The notes below the pieces were generated by a model. It saw nothing but the letters and a program-made list of their open reading frames with translations. It was not told the DNA's origin and ran no database searches. Positions 15,001 to 25,412 of a stretch of DNA of 64,000 nucleotides are shown in pieces. The number at the start of each line of letters is the position of its first letter. Positions within the stretch are counted from its first letter, which is position 1. Source of the DNA: Aplidium turbinatum (lineage: Eukaryota; Chordata; Ascidiacea; Aplousobranchia; Polyclinidae); NCBI GenBank assembly GCA_918807975.1, contig OU964921.1:10511498-10575497 (forward strand), given 5' to 3'. Made by a program: the position numbers and the translations under genes.

Positions 15001-17312
15001 CAATTGTCAACATGGTTGACTTTAATGGAAATAAATTAAACTTAAAAATTTCATAATGTTTCAACCGCATGTGCTGTTTGTCTTAAGTTACTGATTTGGA
15101 AAGATATGAAGAATCTGGTATGTCAATCGGTGCAACCAGGGCCGTGTTAACCGCCCTCGTACCCCTTCCAGGGGGGCACGGATGATTAGAAGCCCACTTA
15201 TTTTAGTCTGTCTAATGTTTTTTGACTGTTTAAAAAATAAAAAAATATTACAGAAGCTCGATAATCAATAGCTAAATAAATCATGCAAGGCCTATTTACT
15301 GCTTTCCAAACCTTCGACTGGGGGCCTACCTCTAACTAGGGGACTACTCACATTTAGTTCGGCAGCATTTTTCGGCTTGTAATTTTACAATTTTTTTCAA
15401 TTTTTGTAAATTTTTTTGGCTCCCTCAATGGCTCTCTTTCTGGCTCTTGTCCGCCCTGATAGCTCAGTTGGTTAGCGCGTGACTTCTGGAACGAAGAAGC
15501 TTCAAGATCAAGCGGCGCTGGTTCGACTCTCGGGGTGTGCGCTAGAGCAACGCAGGTTAAGGACTGCTCTCCATTCAGTGGCATCTAATGGATGGAATAG
15601 TTCCCCGGCAACAAGACTTCAACAATCGAAAACTTCACTCTGCCAATCTCGGTGACCGGGCCTGCGTCAGTGATTCAAAAGCTTTTACAAGTATGCGAAA
15701 CTGCCAGGATTAAGCTCAGCAATAAGCTTTTCCAGTCCGAGGATAAAGATTCAATCAATCAATCAACCACATTTGGTTCATCTCGGCAAAATTTGGCAAG
15801 CATAGTTGAGGATTAAGGGAGTGAAAAGTTTTTTGAGTCTAAATTTGTTTAAAATTTAAATTTAAACAAAACGATTTATTTAAAGTTTAAACAAAATTTC
15901 TACCCCCAATACAATTTTAATTTGATGAATTTGGTTACATATAAAATGGGCATTTTGATAAAAAAAATGGCACTCCTAAAAATGCCTGAAAATTGACCAA
16001 AACAAGATTATACTTGTCAAATTTTTTTGGGAGGCAAACCCACACACCCCCTTTCAGTTTCATTTATTTGGACATTAAGTTTTGCATTGCATTGTTCATT
16101 TATGTTATAAATTTTACTTTGTTAAAACATTGGTCCTTTCCCAATTGTTTTCTAGATACTCTTCTGCATTGTCCACATAGCCTATTAACTATTTTTTTTC
16201 TATAAAATCTTAAAAGTTGTTTACTCTTTGCTAAAATGATGAATGTAATTTTTTCCACATTGAATGAATTTGCCGCTTTAAACACTTTCTAGTCCTATTT
16301 TTAAGAGCAATCACTAAACATAGGGGCCCATTAGTGGATTTCTGGGGGTGGAGTGGGGAGGCAAGATGATGCATACGGCCCTGGGTGCAACTGAGCAGAA
16401 AAGGTCACAAACACATCGGCTTACTCAAACGTATCACTTGTGGAAGCCCAACGTCCTTAGTTTTAATTTTGAATATGTCTGTACGACCAAGTTCAAAATC
16501 ATCTCTGAAAGTATTGTCAAGAACATGCCAGTGCGTGGACGATTTGCCATAATTTCCAATTAGTTGGATCGACACAGTTGCGTCTGTTGAGCCTTCTTTA
16601 TTATCAACAGACGTCTGGAAAACACAAATATTTTTTAAATGTGGTGTCCCTAAAATGCATTTACATCATTAACTTGGTCAGTGGCAAAACTTGAGTAACT
16701 TGACCTTGCCTGAGTTTTCAACTAGGCTACTGCAATTCCAATACAAAGTAGGCCTACTGTCAAAGCAATTGAAACCAATGCTCAACTACCAGAATCAATT
16801 AGATTAATGCATAATTATTATCGACAAGCAAGCCGAAATTTATGTGCCGATTCAATACATGCAATCATTTACAGTAGTTACACCATCTTCTTGGTCGAAA
16901 TACTTTTCTTCGTTTTTTTTTGCATAGGCTAATGTCTTTTAGAGCATTAAACTGTTAGGCCTATACGAAAATGGGATATGACTTTAGCAAATTTGTTCGA
17001 AGCATACAGCCTATTATTCATATCAGACAAAACATGGCAAGAAATCTTTTTTTAAGGTAAAGTGTAGCATAAGGCTACAAAAAGCGTTTTACTTCTTTTT
17101 TTCTACATATCTGAACTACGATAAGACGTTGATCGCACTTTATTATTACACTTGGGAAGCATTGATTGCATGCCACTACTAATTAAATTTATCTACTTTT
17201 TCATCTGGTAGTAGTCTACACTATAGCTTGAGCCAGTTAGGTTATAATTATTTACAATAAACTTTCTTACTTTAGCAATTATGGTGTAGTGAGTTTGTTT
17301 TTCGGGTGCCAT
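1..17312 (-). CDS. ALOX5-like: Animal lipoxygenase (PLAT + catalytic domain), 14 exons, 3' end off window
   Basis: Non-heme iron dioxygenase that would peroxidise polyunsaturated fatty acids such as arachidonate. Exons in coding order: 17312-17271, 16614-16425, 14636-14505, 12213-11959, 11121-11025, 8708-8561, 8423-8172, 5079-4887, 4687-4607, 3798-3680, 3325-3206, 2755-2621, 867-769, 168-1. All have AG/GT borders and matching phases, giving 677 codons, close to the family's usual 660-680. The start [14 protein letters not shown] leads into the PLAT domain ([18 protein letters not shown]). Catalytic marks are [19 protein letters not shown], the iron-binding helix [11 protein letters not shown] split across exons 8172/5079, [31 protein letters not shown] and QHAASNFGQ. 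The last places His and Asn at the third and fourth ligand positions, as in human 5-lipoxygenase. The final exon has LGNFP and [14 protein letters not shown]; the terminal Ile ligand and stop lie beyond base 1. Family assignment is firm; positional specificity is not predictable. Introns hold many transposons. Confidence 0.95.
1012..1190 (-). repeat. Probable LINE or SINE 3' end
   Basis: On the minus strand a unique stretch ends GACGAAAAATAAAATGATTG and runs into an (ATTG)n tract at about 1012-1030, the usual form of a retroposon tail. A related block (GGAACGGTGGCGAAACCT) occurs near 29715. Class not determined; nothing coding is recognisable up to about 1640. Confidence 0.4.
2395..2600 (-). 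repeat. SINE family D copy beside a lipoxygenase donor
   Basis: Shares the tail TTTATTTATTGTCGCTCTAC, the body word AAGAAAGAACACAATCGGCA and GAATCGATCTCAGATCTA with 24884-25406. Its head end lies about 20 bases inside the intron that follows the exon ending at 2621. Confidence 0.7.
4098..4391 (-). repeat. SINE family A, old copy
   Basis: Minus-strand copy with the family's tail (TATCCTCGGACTG), middle block (GCCGCTGAATGGAGAG) and the end of the tRNA head (CCGTTTGATCTTGGAG). It is heavily diverged and has an A-rich internal insertion at about 4134-4152. Confidence 0.7.
5860..6400 (-). pseudogene. Retroelement 3' fragment (possibly Penelope-like / GIY-YIG-type tail)
   Basis: The minus frame reads [20 protein letters not shown] then [19 protein letters not shown], a pattern like the tail of GIY-YIG or retroelement proteins. 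A motif in which the words GCTTAA and AAGCC flank CTTCATCAGG occurs at about 5869-5900. Family assignment is by resemblance only. It could instead be a host-derived fragment carried by the transposon. Confidence 0.35.
6405..6830. mobile_element. hAT-like MITE nested inside 5663-7381
   Basis: Begins CAGGGGCGCCGGAACG and ends TTCCGGCGCCCCTG, with perfect 8-bp duplications GGTGGACA (6397-6404 and 6831-6838). Non-autonomous, 426 bp, no coding content. It must be younger than the element it interrupts. Confidence 0.9.
7696..8160. mobile_element. hAT-like MITE next to a lipoxygenase splice donor
   Basis: Ends CAGTGCTTCCCAACC and GGTTGGGAAGCACTG, with perfect 8-bp duplications GTTTAGCC (7688-7695 and 8161-8168). 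The right duplication covers intron positions +4 to +11 of the donor that follows the exon ending at 8172, so the insertion lies only 11 bases into the intron. Confidence 0.92.
8800..9990 (+). pseudogene. LINE (non-LTR retrotransposon) 3' fragment
   Basis: Frames encode [11 protein letters not shown] followed by ILFNL (reverse transcriptase region), then [20 protein letters not shown] and a C-terminal [13 protein letters not shown], then [10 protein letters not shown] near 9850. It ends in a (GATGAT)n tail at about 9968-9983. The coding region is interrupted by unrelated DNA (about 8960-9530) and has frame changes. Clade not resolved. Confidence 0.65.
9142..9359. mobile_element. Small DNA element with hAT-like 8-bp duplication
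   Basis: Imperfect inverted ends (GATGCAACCTATTTTGTCCC and, reversed, GTGCAACCTATTTCGTCCCC), with 8-bp duplications GTTGAGTC at 9134-9141 and 9360-9367. It sits in sequence that resembles, in reverse orientation, part of the element at 31825-32263. A longer relative with the same end words is at 60444-61474. Confidence 0.75.
10765..10968. repeat. Long near-perfect hairpin (foldback element)
   Basis: Two arms of about 95 bp, starting ATGGACTTCTAAATAGTAGC and ending with its complement, around a short loop near 10866. Flanks CCTGTATT and CCTGTATG suggest a 7-8 bp duplication. The inner arms contain repeated CCAACAGT/ACTGTTGG words. It lies about 57 bases downstream of the lipoxygenase donor at 11025. 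Confidence 0.88.
11449..11619 (-). repeat. tRNA-derived SINE, family C
   Basis: On the minus strand, a tRNA-like head has an A-box word GATGGCGCAACGGATAAGAC and a B-box GGTTCGACTCC with the usual spacing, followed by an unrelated body. The anticodon-arm pairing is degraded, so this is a SINE head and not a functional tRNA. Confidence 0.6.
12317..12526 (-). repeat. tRNA-derived SINE, family B
   Basis: Minus-strand copy of the element seen complete at 48264-48482. The head reads GTCGGCTGCATAGCTGAGTG, the B-box is GGTTCGACACC, and a shared body contains GCATGCGGCTGTGTC. It ends in an AAACAAA-type tail. It lies upstream of the lipoxygenase exon at 12213. Confidence 0.8.
12970..13297. repeat. Imperfect tandem duplications
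   Basis: A block of about 115 bp (GTGTGGTTGCGGTTGTCAGT ... GGTACAATGTTATTAG) recurs about 220 bases later (GTGTGATTGTTAGTCAATAT ... GGTACAATGCTAGTAG). Between them a roughly 33-bp unit with CTTTGAGTCTTTTTA is present twice (13116-13181). Non-coding. Confidence 0.65.
13298..13487 (+). repeat. SINE family D partial copy
   Basis: Opposite-strand relative: GAGATCGATTCTAGG near the start and AGAGCGGCAATAAATAAA at the end, the latter being the complement of the family tail. The tRNA head is lost. Confidence 0.55.
15137..16383. mobile_element. hAT-like element in lipoxygenase intron
   Basis: Ends CAGGGCCGT and ACGGCCCTG, flanked by perfect 8-bp duplications GGTGCAAC (15129-15136 and 16384-16391). 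1247 bp including a family A SINE; no transposase seen. The right duplication lies about 33 bases inside the intron following the PLAT exon that ends at 16425. Confidence 0.85.
15451..15766 (+). repeat. tRNA-derived SINE, family A, near full length
   Basis: Head CCCTGATAGCTCAGTTGGTT (A-box) and GGTTCGACTCTC (B-box), then a roughly 230-bp body, ending GGATAAAGATTCAATCAATC with an (AATC)n tail. This is the best copy of the commonest SINE in the window; it sits inside the hAT-like element 15137-16383. Confidence 0.88.
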
Positions 17313-18695
17313 AACTAGAAAACTTCAAGTGTTCCAGTATACTTTAGTAGTATTGTAAAGTTGACTACTACTAAACAACTCGACTGACAGTAGACTACGC
17401 TAATACAGGCTGAAAATAATAAAATTATCACAAGAATTGTTAAGCTTAATTTTAACCATAGGATAGGGTAGGCTGGTCTATGCCTAAGCACTTTTAAATC
17501 ATCTGCACAATTTTGGTGGATCTAGATTTTAAGACTTTAGATAAAATGTATCAAGTGTCGTCTAAATGTCAACTCTTTCAAGCAGTGGCGTAATCATCTG
17601 CGACCCATGAGTATCACATTTGCGCAAACTTCCGTTCCTTTTCACAGTTACCACACGTCTTCAAAAGCATAGCTAAGCTACCATTTTCTTCTTGTTTGCT
17701 TCTTCTTCCTCTTGTTTTTCTTCTTAGTATGAACTTTTATCTTCGTCATTCTAAGGGTCGAGAGACTCTGCCTTTTACCACCCATGAGCAGTGGCGGAGA
17801 CACGATCTTAATGTTTGGGCAGGTGTGGAACAGCCACTAAATTTATTCGTCATTCAGTTATCGCAGACTACGCACATCATATGGCGCTTGACAGATGGCA
17901 CAGTTGCTAATGGTGTGGTCTGTGTTTTTTTTCTTGCCACAGTCCTACGCCAGACACACAACACAACTAACGCAGGCCATGAAAAGCGAGCGTATTGCCA
18001 GCCCACATGCTGTGTACCTGGTACGTTGATTCTTACAACAATAAACCGTTTAAAAATAATGATAATAGTTTGTTTGTATAAACAATTCAAGGATGAACTT
18101 TTAATGATTTAGCTAAAGCAAAGACATAATTTATACGTAGCCTATATTGAAAGAGAGTAGCTACGTGAAATCACTGTCCACCACAGAAGACCTAACGTTT
18201 ACTTATGCCTTATTGAATTTTATCAACTTGAGGTTCGAAAAACTTATCTTGTAAGCTTTGTCACAAAAATATCAATGATGAAGAGAAGTATCAACAAACT
18301 ATTTTGCCGCTCTCAGAAAGAACCCTACCACCCTTGAAGATGTCCAAGAAATCCAATTGGTTGCTTTGTTACGCCATTGCTTCTATTGTAAGCCATTGCA
18401 TCTAAAATTGTAAACTCCCGGTATTCCGATAAGCCATATAGTAAGCCACAGTAGGCTATAGTTTCGGTTTTGGCTATTTGCTGCATTTATCTTGGTATTG
18501 TACTTATCTAAGCTATTACAAAGGCTATAACTTAGTTTCAATGATTTTAACTAAGTAAAATCATATTCATAATTTAGTAAACTCTTGCAGAATTTAGTCT
18601 AACTTTAGAAATACACTGATATAACAATAAAACCTCACCTAAAGACTAAACTTATCACTTTCAATAACTGAATGACATACTGTATACTAAGACAT
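17313..18695. other. Upstream of lipoxygenase, no gene seen
   Basis: This is the expected 5' flank and promoter region of the lipoxygenase, whose ATG is at 17312. I see no TATA box or clear motif. CAGTGGCGG at 17788 looks like one end of a hAT-like element, but no partner was found. The ORF at 17696-18112 has no recognisable protein features. Confidence 0.5.
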
Positions 18696-18698
18696 TAA

Positions 18699-20576
18699 GG
18701 GTTGAATGTAGAAACTAAACTTAAGCTGTCCTTAGCCATAAGAACTACTTAAGTACTAATCATGTCTTAAAACTGTATGCAGAAACTAAACTTTTGCCTG
18801 AGCAATACTTAAGTTCTTATCAAAATGTTCAAAAGTTAAGACTGCTACTGACCAGTCTTAAGTTGTGATTATCTGGCAATGCCTAAAGTTATGGTACACG
18901 TTAGGCTGATACGAGGTGATGGGGGGATTGCTTTTATACTGGTAGAGTTGCTCCGTTCGCTTTTGGTTAAATTTCTTTGAAATTTTTATGGTTTTGAGAA
19001 AACTACAGGAAATTTCCAAACTACCGACGGCGACCTCATGGGATTGCACCAAAGCACAGTTTGCAGAGCAGTTCACAGGATTTCAAAGTGTATTGCTAAA
19101 AGAAAATCTAATTTTATGAAGTTTCCTACCAACTTGGCGGAAGTCAAGCAAGCTTTTTTTGCTATTGCTGGGTTTCCTTTAGTTGTGGGTGCAATCGATT
19201 GCACGCACATACCCATAAAGTCACCAGGTGGAGACACCGCCGAAGTTTTCAGAAACCGCAAAGGTTACTTTTCTGTAAATGTGCAGGCAATCTGCACAGC
19301 AGATCGCATTTTTACGAATGTTGTTGCGCGATGGCCTGGGTCAACTCAGGACTCCAGAATTTTTGAAAACAGCGTCATACGGGACAGACTCGAAACCAAT
19401 GAAATAAACGGTCTCTTGTTAGGAGACAGTGGGTATGCATGTAAGCATTACATAATGACGCCAGTGCTGAACCCAGCTAACGATAGGGAACGAAGATACA
19501 ACAGGAGTCACATTAACACACGTGTTCGAATCGAACAGTCATTTGGTGTCCTGAAGCAACGCTTCAGGTGTCTTCGCGTTCCACTGCGGACACATTTCAG
19601 TAACTCCTTTGTTAATAATAATAGCAGTATTCTGTCTGCACAATTATGCAATTAAACGTGGACAACCACTTCCAGAAGATGTTGTTGAACAAGATGACCA
19701 CAATCAAGGACCAGAAGTAGATGATGCTGCTCCTTTATCTTCCTCAGCAACAAGCTTACAAGGACGTGCGGTTCGCTTGCAGTTAATAAACCAATACTTC
19801 CAATAAACCAATACTTTCAGTTAATAGACCCTTTGGCAAGAGTTTATGCGACTATGCATGCTTGAAAAAACTCAGATTCATGGTAATAAAAAACTGGTAT
19901 CAGGGAATTGAAGTGGTTTATTATCATCGTTACCTTTAGAAGTTACAATGATGGTTCAGCAAAGTTGACCACATTTAATAATGAGGCATGTAAATTCACT
20001 GCAGGGGGTAACTACAATTTGCAAAAATGCACAAGTTTTGTAGACTTCAGTTATGTAAATACAAGAGGAAAATACTTCACCGCAGTAAATTTTAGCGCGC
20101 TAATCAAATTGGGGGGGGGGGGGCTCGAAAGCGCGTAAATCAAAGTGGGGGGGGGGCCTGAGCAACTGCCCAATTTGCCCATTCTTATATCCACCACTGC
20201 AAACGGCTGTCGCTCCCAGTGACCAGTATGTAATTTGCAGTACTATGTCAAAACTGGATCGCTTTATACATTATTTTTAATTCTTGTTATTAGAAAGGGT
20301 TATTACAGCATACAAATGACCAGAATTAGAAGTTTCGTATGCGCAGGTGCTGCTTTGCAAGTCTAGTGTCGGTGATGTATCAGCGACGACGTAAGAAATT
20401 CTTACGCAATGCGTCACGTACGTAGACTTAAGTCATTGACTGAAAACTTAAACAGAACTTAACTAAGAAGAGATCTTTCTGCAACAGGAAATCGACCAGG
20501 ACTTAAACAATGCTTAGCTAAGTTCTTCTTAGCGTTAAGCAGTTCTTTAGTTAAGTTTAGTTTCTACATTCAACCC
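18699..20576 (+). mobile_element. PIF/Harbinger DNA transposon
   Basis: 1878-bp element with inverted ends GGGTTGAATGTAGAAACTAA and its reverse complement at 20557-20576, flanked by TAA at 18696-18698 and 20577-20579, the 3-bp duplication typical of Harbinger. It carries a HARBI1-type nuclease. Only about 340 bases precede the transposase, and no Myb/SANT partner ORF was found, so the copy is probably internally deleted as well as decayed. Near the right end are poly-G runs at about 20111-20155. Confidence 0.9.
19038..19806 (+). pseudogene. Harbinger transposase (HARBI1-like), broken
   Basis: The main frame from 19038 to about 19610 encodes the DDE nuclease core: a helix-turn-helix-like start (MGLHQSTVCRAVHRI), the first catalytic Asp in GAIDCTHIPI, the second in LLGDSGY, and the Glu in RVRIEQSFGVLK. 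The C-terminal piece (CLHNYAIKRGQPLP) is in a different frame and overlaps from 19609, so there is a frameshift near 19610-19650. Upstream residues continue in frame as TTGNFQTTDGDL, but the preceding part of the HTH region is in another frame. The nuclease would act with a DNA-binding partner in intact elements. Confidence 0.88.
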
Positions 20577-20579
20577 TAA

Positions 20580-22041
20580 AAGAGCTATATAATTCAATTT
20601 TTATGGACAAAAGATATAAAAGTCAGCTCAGTTGTAGCCTAAGCAATAGCAGTACCTGTCACCTGACGAATTGAAAACTTAGCAAAATAAAAGCACTCCT
20701 AAACGCTGCCATGATCGTGAAAAAATATTGATGTCGAACTCTTTCCAATGTCAGCTTACCAGCTCAAAAGCCTGCCACAAAATAGGTCAACGTAATCTTT
20801 GGCAGACTTATAAACTGTCTCAATATCTGGTTTGCGCTACTTCCTCCAATTGTAAGCAGTTATATTTTCAGCATCAGCCCACCAGCTATACGCCTACTGG
20901 CTTAGGTCTAAATCAGACCATTTTTAGTTTATAGAAAAAGCATATTACACATTCTTCTTCTGTTTTTTTCATGTAATGCAGCCTAAGATTAAAAATTTAA
21001 TCTGCTTGAAAAATAAAAATTCACTGAGATTGTTCATTTGCAAGACTCTTGTTAAGTTGATTCCAGAAAAATTTGAATACCGTACTTTACAACTGGATTT
21101 TTTGAAATGTGATTTAAAATAACTTCTCAAACGAAATATTCCAAAATAAATGCACTTCTACAGAAAACCTTGAATACGATCAATGAATAACTTAAGCAAG
21201 TCACCAAATATCAGCACAGATTGGCCCCTTAATCCCAGTAACACGCTTCAAAGCATTTAATCTAAGCAATTGCAAACCTTTTCCTTGCGACAACTTTTAA
21301 GCAGCTTACACCGTGCTACACGAAGTAGCAGATTTTTTGAAATCATGACTGTTCTCTACAAACCTCAGGCACACTAAACACAAGATGTTAAGTCAAGTCT
21401 AAGTCCACTTTCTCAAACTTTCGTGCTTTAAAGACAGATAAGGTATTCTTCGCTTACCTTGGCTTCACTTTAAAACATGCGAGATGCACATGACTGACGA
21501 ATTTAGTAGCCTAACTAACCTAATGGAAATCTGAATACTAATGAAATATCACCAGTCGGTTTGTTCATCTCCTACCCGTCACCTGTCCCAGCGGCCAGAA
21601 ACTATTGAGACAAGCGTGAGTGCGTATTATTGATCCACTATCATTTCACGCACCGCAACAATGAGCATCCTAAGAGCAAATATTGGATATTATTTTTTGA
21701 CAAAAAATATCGATATGTCAAAAACTGGAACCATTTCAAAGAAAATGATGCTGATTTCGGACTTAGGGCTAAAAATTTACCTAAAGGCAGTTAAAATTTC
21801 TTTGGCACTCGAAAACTTTTTGTTGTTGGCCATTGTAATTGTTCTAAAATTGTTGAACGAAGCAGAACATTGGCACAGCCTAGGCATAATGAACCAACAC
21901 TTCCTGCAACTTTAAACTGATATAGTTTTACAATATTTACAGTGCTCATCCGCTTCCCAATCAGAGGTAACTTTTTTGCATTGATTTAACATCTACAGAC
22001 GTTACGGTGCCAGACTGCGATGTGGCAGAAATAGTTTGGTT
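20580..22041. other. Intergenic, nothing recognised
   Basis: Between the Harbinger element and a SINE. Apart from a fragment like the palindromic MITE centre (GATTTAACATCTACAGACGT, about 21982) I see no gene, RNA or bounded repeat. Confidence 0.5.
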
Positions 22042-22335
22042 TTGAATCTTTATTCTCGGACTGACAAAGCCTTGATAGGTTATTCCTGGTAGTTTCGCAT
22101 ACTTGTAGAGGCTTTTGACGCAGGGCCGGTTAGCGAGATTGACAGAGTGAAGTTTCCGATTGTTGAAGTGTTGTTGCCGGGAAATTATTCCAACCATTAG
22201 GTGCCGCTGAATGGAGAGCAGTCCTGAGAATGCGTTGCCCAAGCACACACCCCAAGCGTCGAACCAGCGCCGCTTGATCTTGAAGTTTCATCGTACATGA
22301 AGTCGCGAGCTAACCGACTGAGCTATCGGGGAGGA
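22042..22335 (-). repeat. SINE family A
   Basis: Minus-strand copy from the tail word TTGAATCTTTATTCTCGGAC to the tRNA head (GCTAACCGACTGAGCTATCG), missing little. Contains the shared GATTGTTGAAGTGTTGTTGC block. Confidence 0.85.
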
Positions 22336-23670
22336 CGATAGACTATAGTTACCGGAGCTGTTCAAAACAAAAGATACTTTAAATTTTGTTTTAACGTAAT
22401 ATTCTATACTTTTTCTTCGTTCTGTTTTTTATTGCAAATAAAGTTTCACTTTATAAAACCTTTCATGGGAACGAAATTGTGTTTCTAAAATTATGCTATG
22501 AACTATTTTCACTGCAGGAATAGCGGCATTCTTAGCAGAACCAAAAGTTTATCATTCTATGATCAAGAAAACTGTTTCGACTTCCTGTCATTCCCTAATG
22601 CAATTCATTTATAACAACTTGCAGTAAATAATGCTAAGGTAAAGCGCTTATTTTGTCATTGTCCGCTAGTCAGTGATTCCCTACTTCTTTGTAGTAATAG
22701 GCTCTTTTCAAAAATTACCAAGCTTGCAAAATCTTATTCTTGTGAAAAAAATCACTTTGAGTAAACATTTTTCAAAATTACTGATACTGTAGTAGTCAAT
22801 CGTTTTAAGCAGACAGTTTTGCTTGGGTGAGGTTGTAGGCTTAACTATCAGAAGGTTTAACTCCAGAATTGCGCAACGTAGCTTTAAAGTGCCTAAAATC
22901 TTCATTTTACTGCCTGTCCTTGGTCTTGACAGCACCTGCAGTAGAAAATGTAGCAAAGATACGTGGATCCAAACACTGTTAGTAGCCTATTTGAATATCC
23001 TGAGTTGAGAGTGAAGTGATCGTGTAAATATATATATATATATTTTTTGGCAACTTAGCTTAAATCTTCAAATCTTAGCCTGTCCCTCGTCTTAACAGTA
23101 ACTGCAGTAGAAAATTAACCTTTACATAGACATGAGGATCAGATCACTGTTAGTATTTTTAGTTAGTTAGTTACTATGTTAGTAAATTAATATCCTGAGA
23201 GTGAGACAAGTGAGTAAATAGAATGATAATCTCCAGTTTTAGTTCTTTCAAGCTTTACTTAGCAGTATTGTTAAACTTCAAGACAAAAACTCCTTTAGTG
23301 GTTCTTCAAAAATATTTTTGATGGATTTCCTGGTTTAGAAAGCTGGAGCTCTTTGCAGTCGTCTTTTCAATTGTCTGTGTAAGGACATAGAATCTGATCG
23401 TAATAGTTTGATGGTTGTCCAACGAAAAATGCTAATTGAAACTTTGATATTCGAGCTGTATTTCTGGAAGAGTCAAATTGAAGAAGGAAGTCCAGTGAGC
23501 TTCAGTAACTTGGATGCTACACTTGCAGATGATAAGTTTGAGCGTACAAATCATGCAACAATTACCTAAATGTTTTGAAAGCAAAAATTATGAAACAGTT
23601 TTCAGATATAGAAGAAAACCTGGAAGTCCAATTTGTCTTGGAGTTCAACCCAACTGCCAAGTAAAATAAG

Positions 23671-23800
23671 GCTTCGATTGTTGAAGTGTTGTTGCCTGGA
23701 AATTATTCCATTCACTAGGTGCCGCTGAATGGAAAGCAGTCCTGAAATGCGTTGCTCAAGCGCACACCCCGAGAGTCGAACCAGCGCCGCGTGATCACTT
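23671..23800 (-). repeat. SINE family A, partial
   Basis: Central block only, from CGATTGTTGAAGTGTTGTTG to CCAGCGCCGCGTGATCAC. Both the tail and most of the tRNA head are absent. Confidence 0.75.
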
Positions 23801-24236
23801 GACAAAAGCTGCTGCTGCTACTTTGAACAAACCATACATTATTGAACGTTGCTTTAGCTGTATTTTAATCTATGTATGCAAGTAACATCATTTACTATTA
23901 CTGCAGTGTCAGCAGGGTAGAAATTTATGTCCATGTAAATTCGCATTGTAAGTAATTGTCGAGCTATAGTAGGCTCCCGTCGACTAACTCGTTGAAGCAT
24001 TTTTGAATGCACCTGCTTCATGCAAATATCTGATGATCAAGAGATTTGTGCAGTCAATCAGCGGCAATTTATAGTAGCCGAGGTGACTGCAACAGAAAAG
24101 CAAACGTTGTTTTCCAAACAAATTTTAATTTTGAGCTTCTGCTGCAACATTCAAATCACCAGAGTTTCGCAGTATGCTACACAGTTTGAAAGCTCTGGTC
24201 TACGATTAACAGTAGACAAACTGCATTGCGCAAAAC

Positions 24237-24828
24237 CAGGGCTTTGAAGCCGGAGCCCCGGAGCTGTGCATTTTCAACGGAGCTAGAGCCGGAGCTCTTC
24301 GTGAAATTCAATTGGAGCTGGAGCCAGTTGTTTGAAAAATAGCTCCAGCTCCGATGTATTTTATAAAGTGCTACTTTTTTTTTGTGCTACTACTATCTAC
24401 TACTACTGTCTACATCTACTACTACTACATCTATCTACTACTACATCTACCTACTACTACTACTGTCTCAAAGTGCTACTACTATTGGCGGAATTCACAT
24501 AATTTAACTTTAACCTTTCACAAAATTAAGAAATTATTTACGTAATCAGACGTCGAATTAAGGAATATGTTTTCAAACTCGGTTCCGCATGACATTTTGA
24601 TGAAAGTACATTAAATTTCATAAACTTGTGCCACTTTTTAGCAACAGTTGACTGTAGACAATTTTAAGATTTAGAGATTAAATTGATATGTCGTCATTAT
24701 TTTAATGAAAGCACTTTTCGGAGCCTGGAGCAGTAGTATCAATAAGCTCCGGAGCAGGAGCTAATTTATGATAAAAGAGAGCTCTGTAGCCGGAGCAACT
24801 TAACATTTATGCCTGCTCCAAAGCCCTG
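24237..24828. mobile_element. hAT-like MITE rich in GGAGC words
   Basis: Ends CAGGGCTTTG and CAAAGCCCTG, with subterminal GCCGGAGC/GGAGCTGGAGC repeats on both sides and an internal (CTA)n-rich stretch at 24378-24485. No clean duplication of the flanks could be found, so the superfamily is inferred from the CAGGG ends. Confidence 0.65.
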
Positions 24829-24883
24829 CGCTACTAACACGCGTTGTTGATTCAGCAAAACTGTCGTAATAATAATGTTATGG

Positions 24884-25406
24884 CTTTATTTATTGTCGCT
24901 CTACAACAGCTAAAGTCTGTTAGCAATAGGGCTTATTTTAAATTTTATATTAGGTTTACAATGTCATCACATTACAGTATTACAGTACCTTGAATCTTTA
25001 TCCTCGGATTGACAAAGCCTTGATAGGGCATTCCTGGTAGTTTCGCATACTTGTAGAGGCTTAACAGGCTTTTGACCGAGATTGGCAGAGTGAAGTTTCC
25101 GTTTGTTGAAGTGTTGTTGCCGGGGAATTATTCATCCATTAAGTGCCGCTGAATGGAGAGCAGTCCTTGGAATGCGTTGCTCAAGCGCACACCCCGAGAG
25201 TCGAACCAGCGCCGCTTGATCTTGAAGCTTCTTCGATCACGAAGTTACGCGCTAACCAACTGAGCCATCGGAGCGGACGTTTTCTTACTGCGTTATAAGC
25301 AAGAAAGAACACAATCGGCACGGTTTTTAATGTCTTCGGTTTGACCCGGAATCGATCTCAGATCTAGCAGAGCCAAATGCAAAACCACTCGGCCACTGAG
25401 CTGGTA
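24884..25406 (-). repeat. tRNA-derived SINE, family D, interrupted
   Basis: The head on the minus strand reads AGCTCAGTGGCCGAGTGGTT (Ser/Leu-like A-box) and GATCGATTCCGGG (B-box). The tail on the plus strand reads TTTATTTATTGTCGCTCTAC. The two parts are separated by a family A SINE. Partial relatives are at 2395-2600 and 13298-13487. Confidence 0.7.
24990..25279 (-). repeat. SINE family A inserted in a family D SINE
   Basis: Near-complete minus-strand copy (TGAATCTTTATCCTCGGATT to GCTAACCAACTGAGCCATCG). The family D tail lies to its left (24884-24989) and the family D head to its right (25280-25406), so this copy landed in an older SINE. Confidence 0.85.
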
Positions 25407-25412
25407 TCAAAC

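Noticed and set aside
15451-15530. Possible tRNA gene (A- and B-box present)
   Set aside because: The cloverleaf is incomplete, the sequence runs straight into a conserved non-tRNA body, and the same unit recurs several times; it is a SINE head. The same applies to the tRNA-like heads at 22300, 25260, 48270, 49830 and 54290.
17696-18112. 138-codon plus-strand ORF
   Set aside because: No recognisable motif, low-complexity start, and part of it may be an unpaired hAT-like end (CAGTGGCGG).
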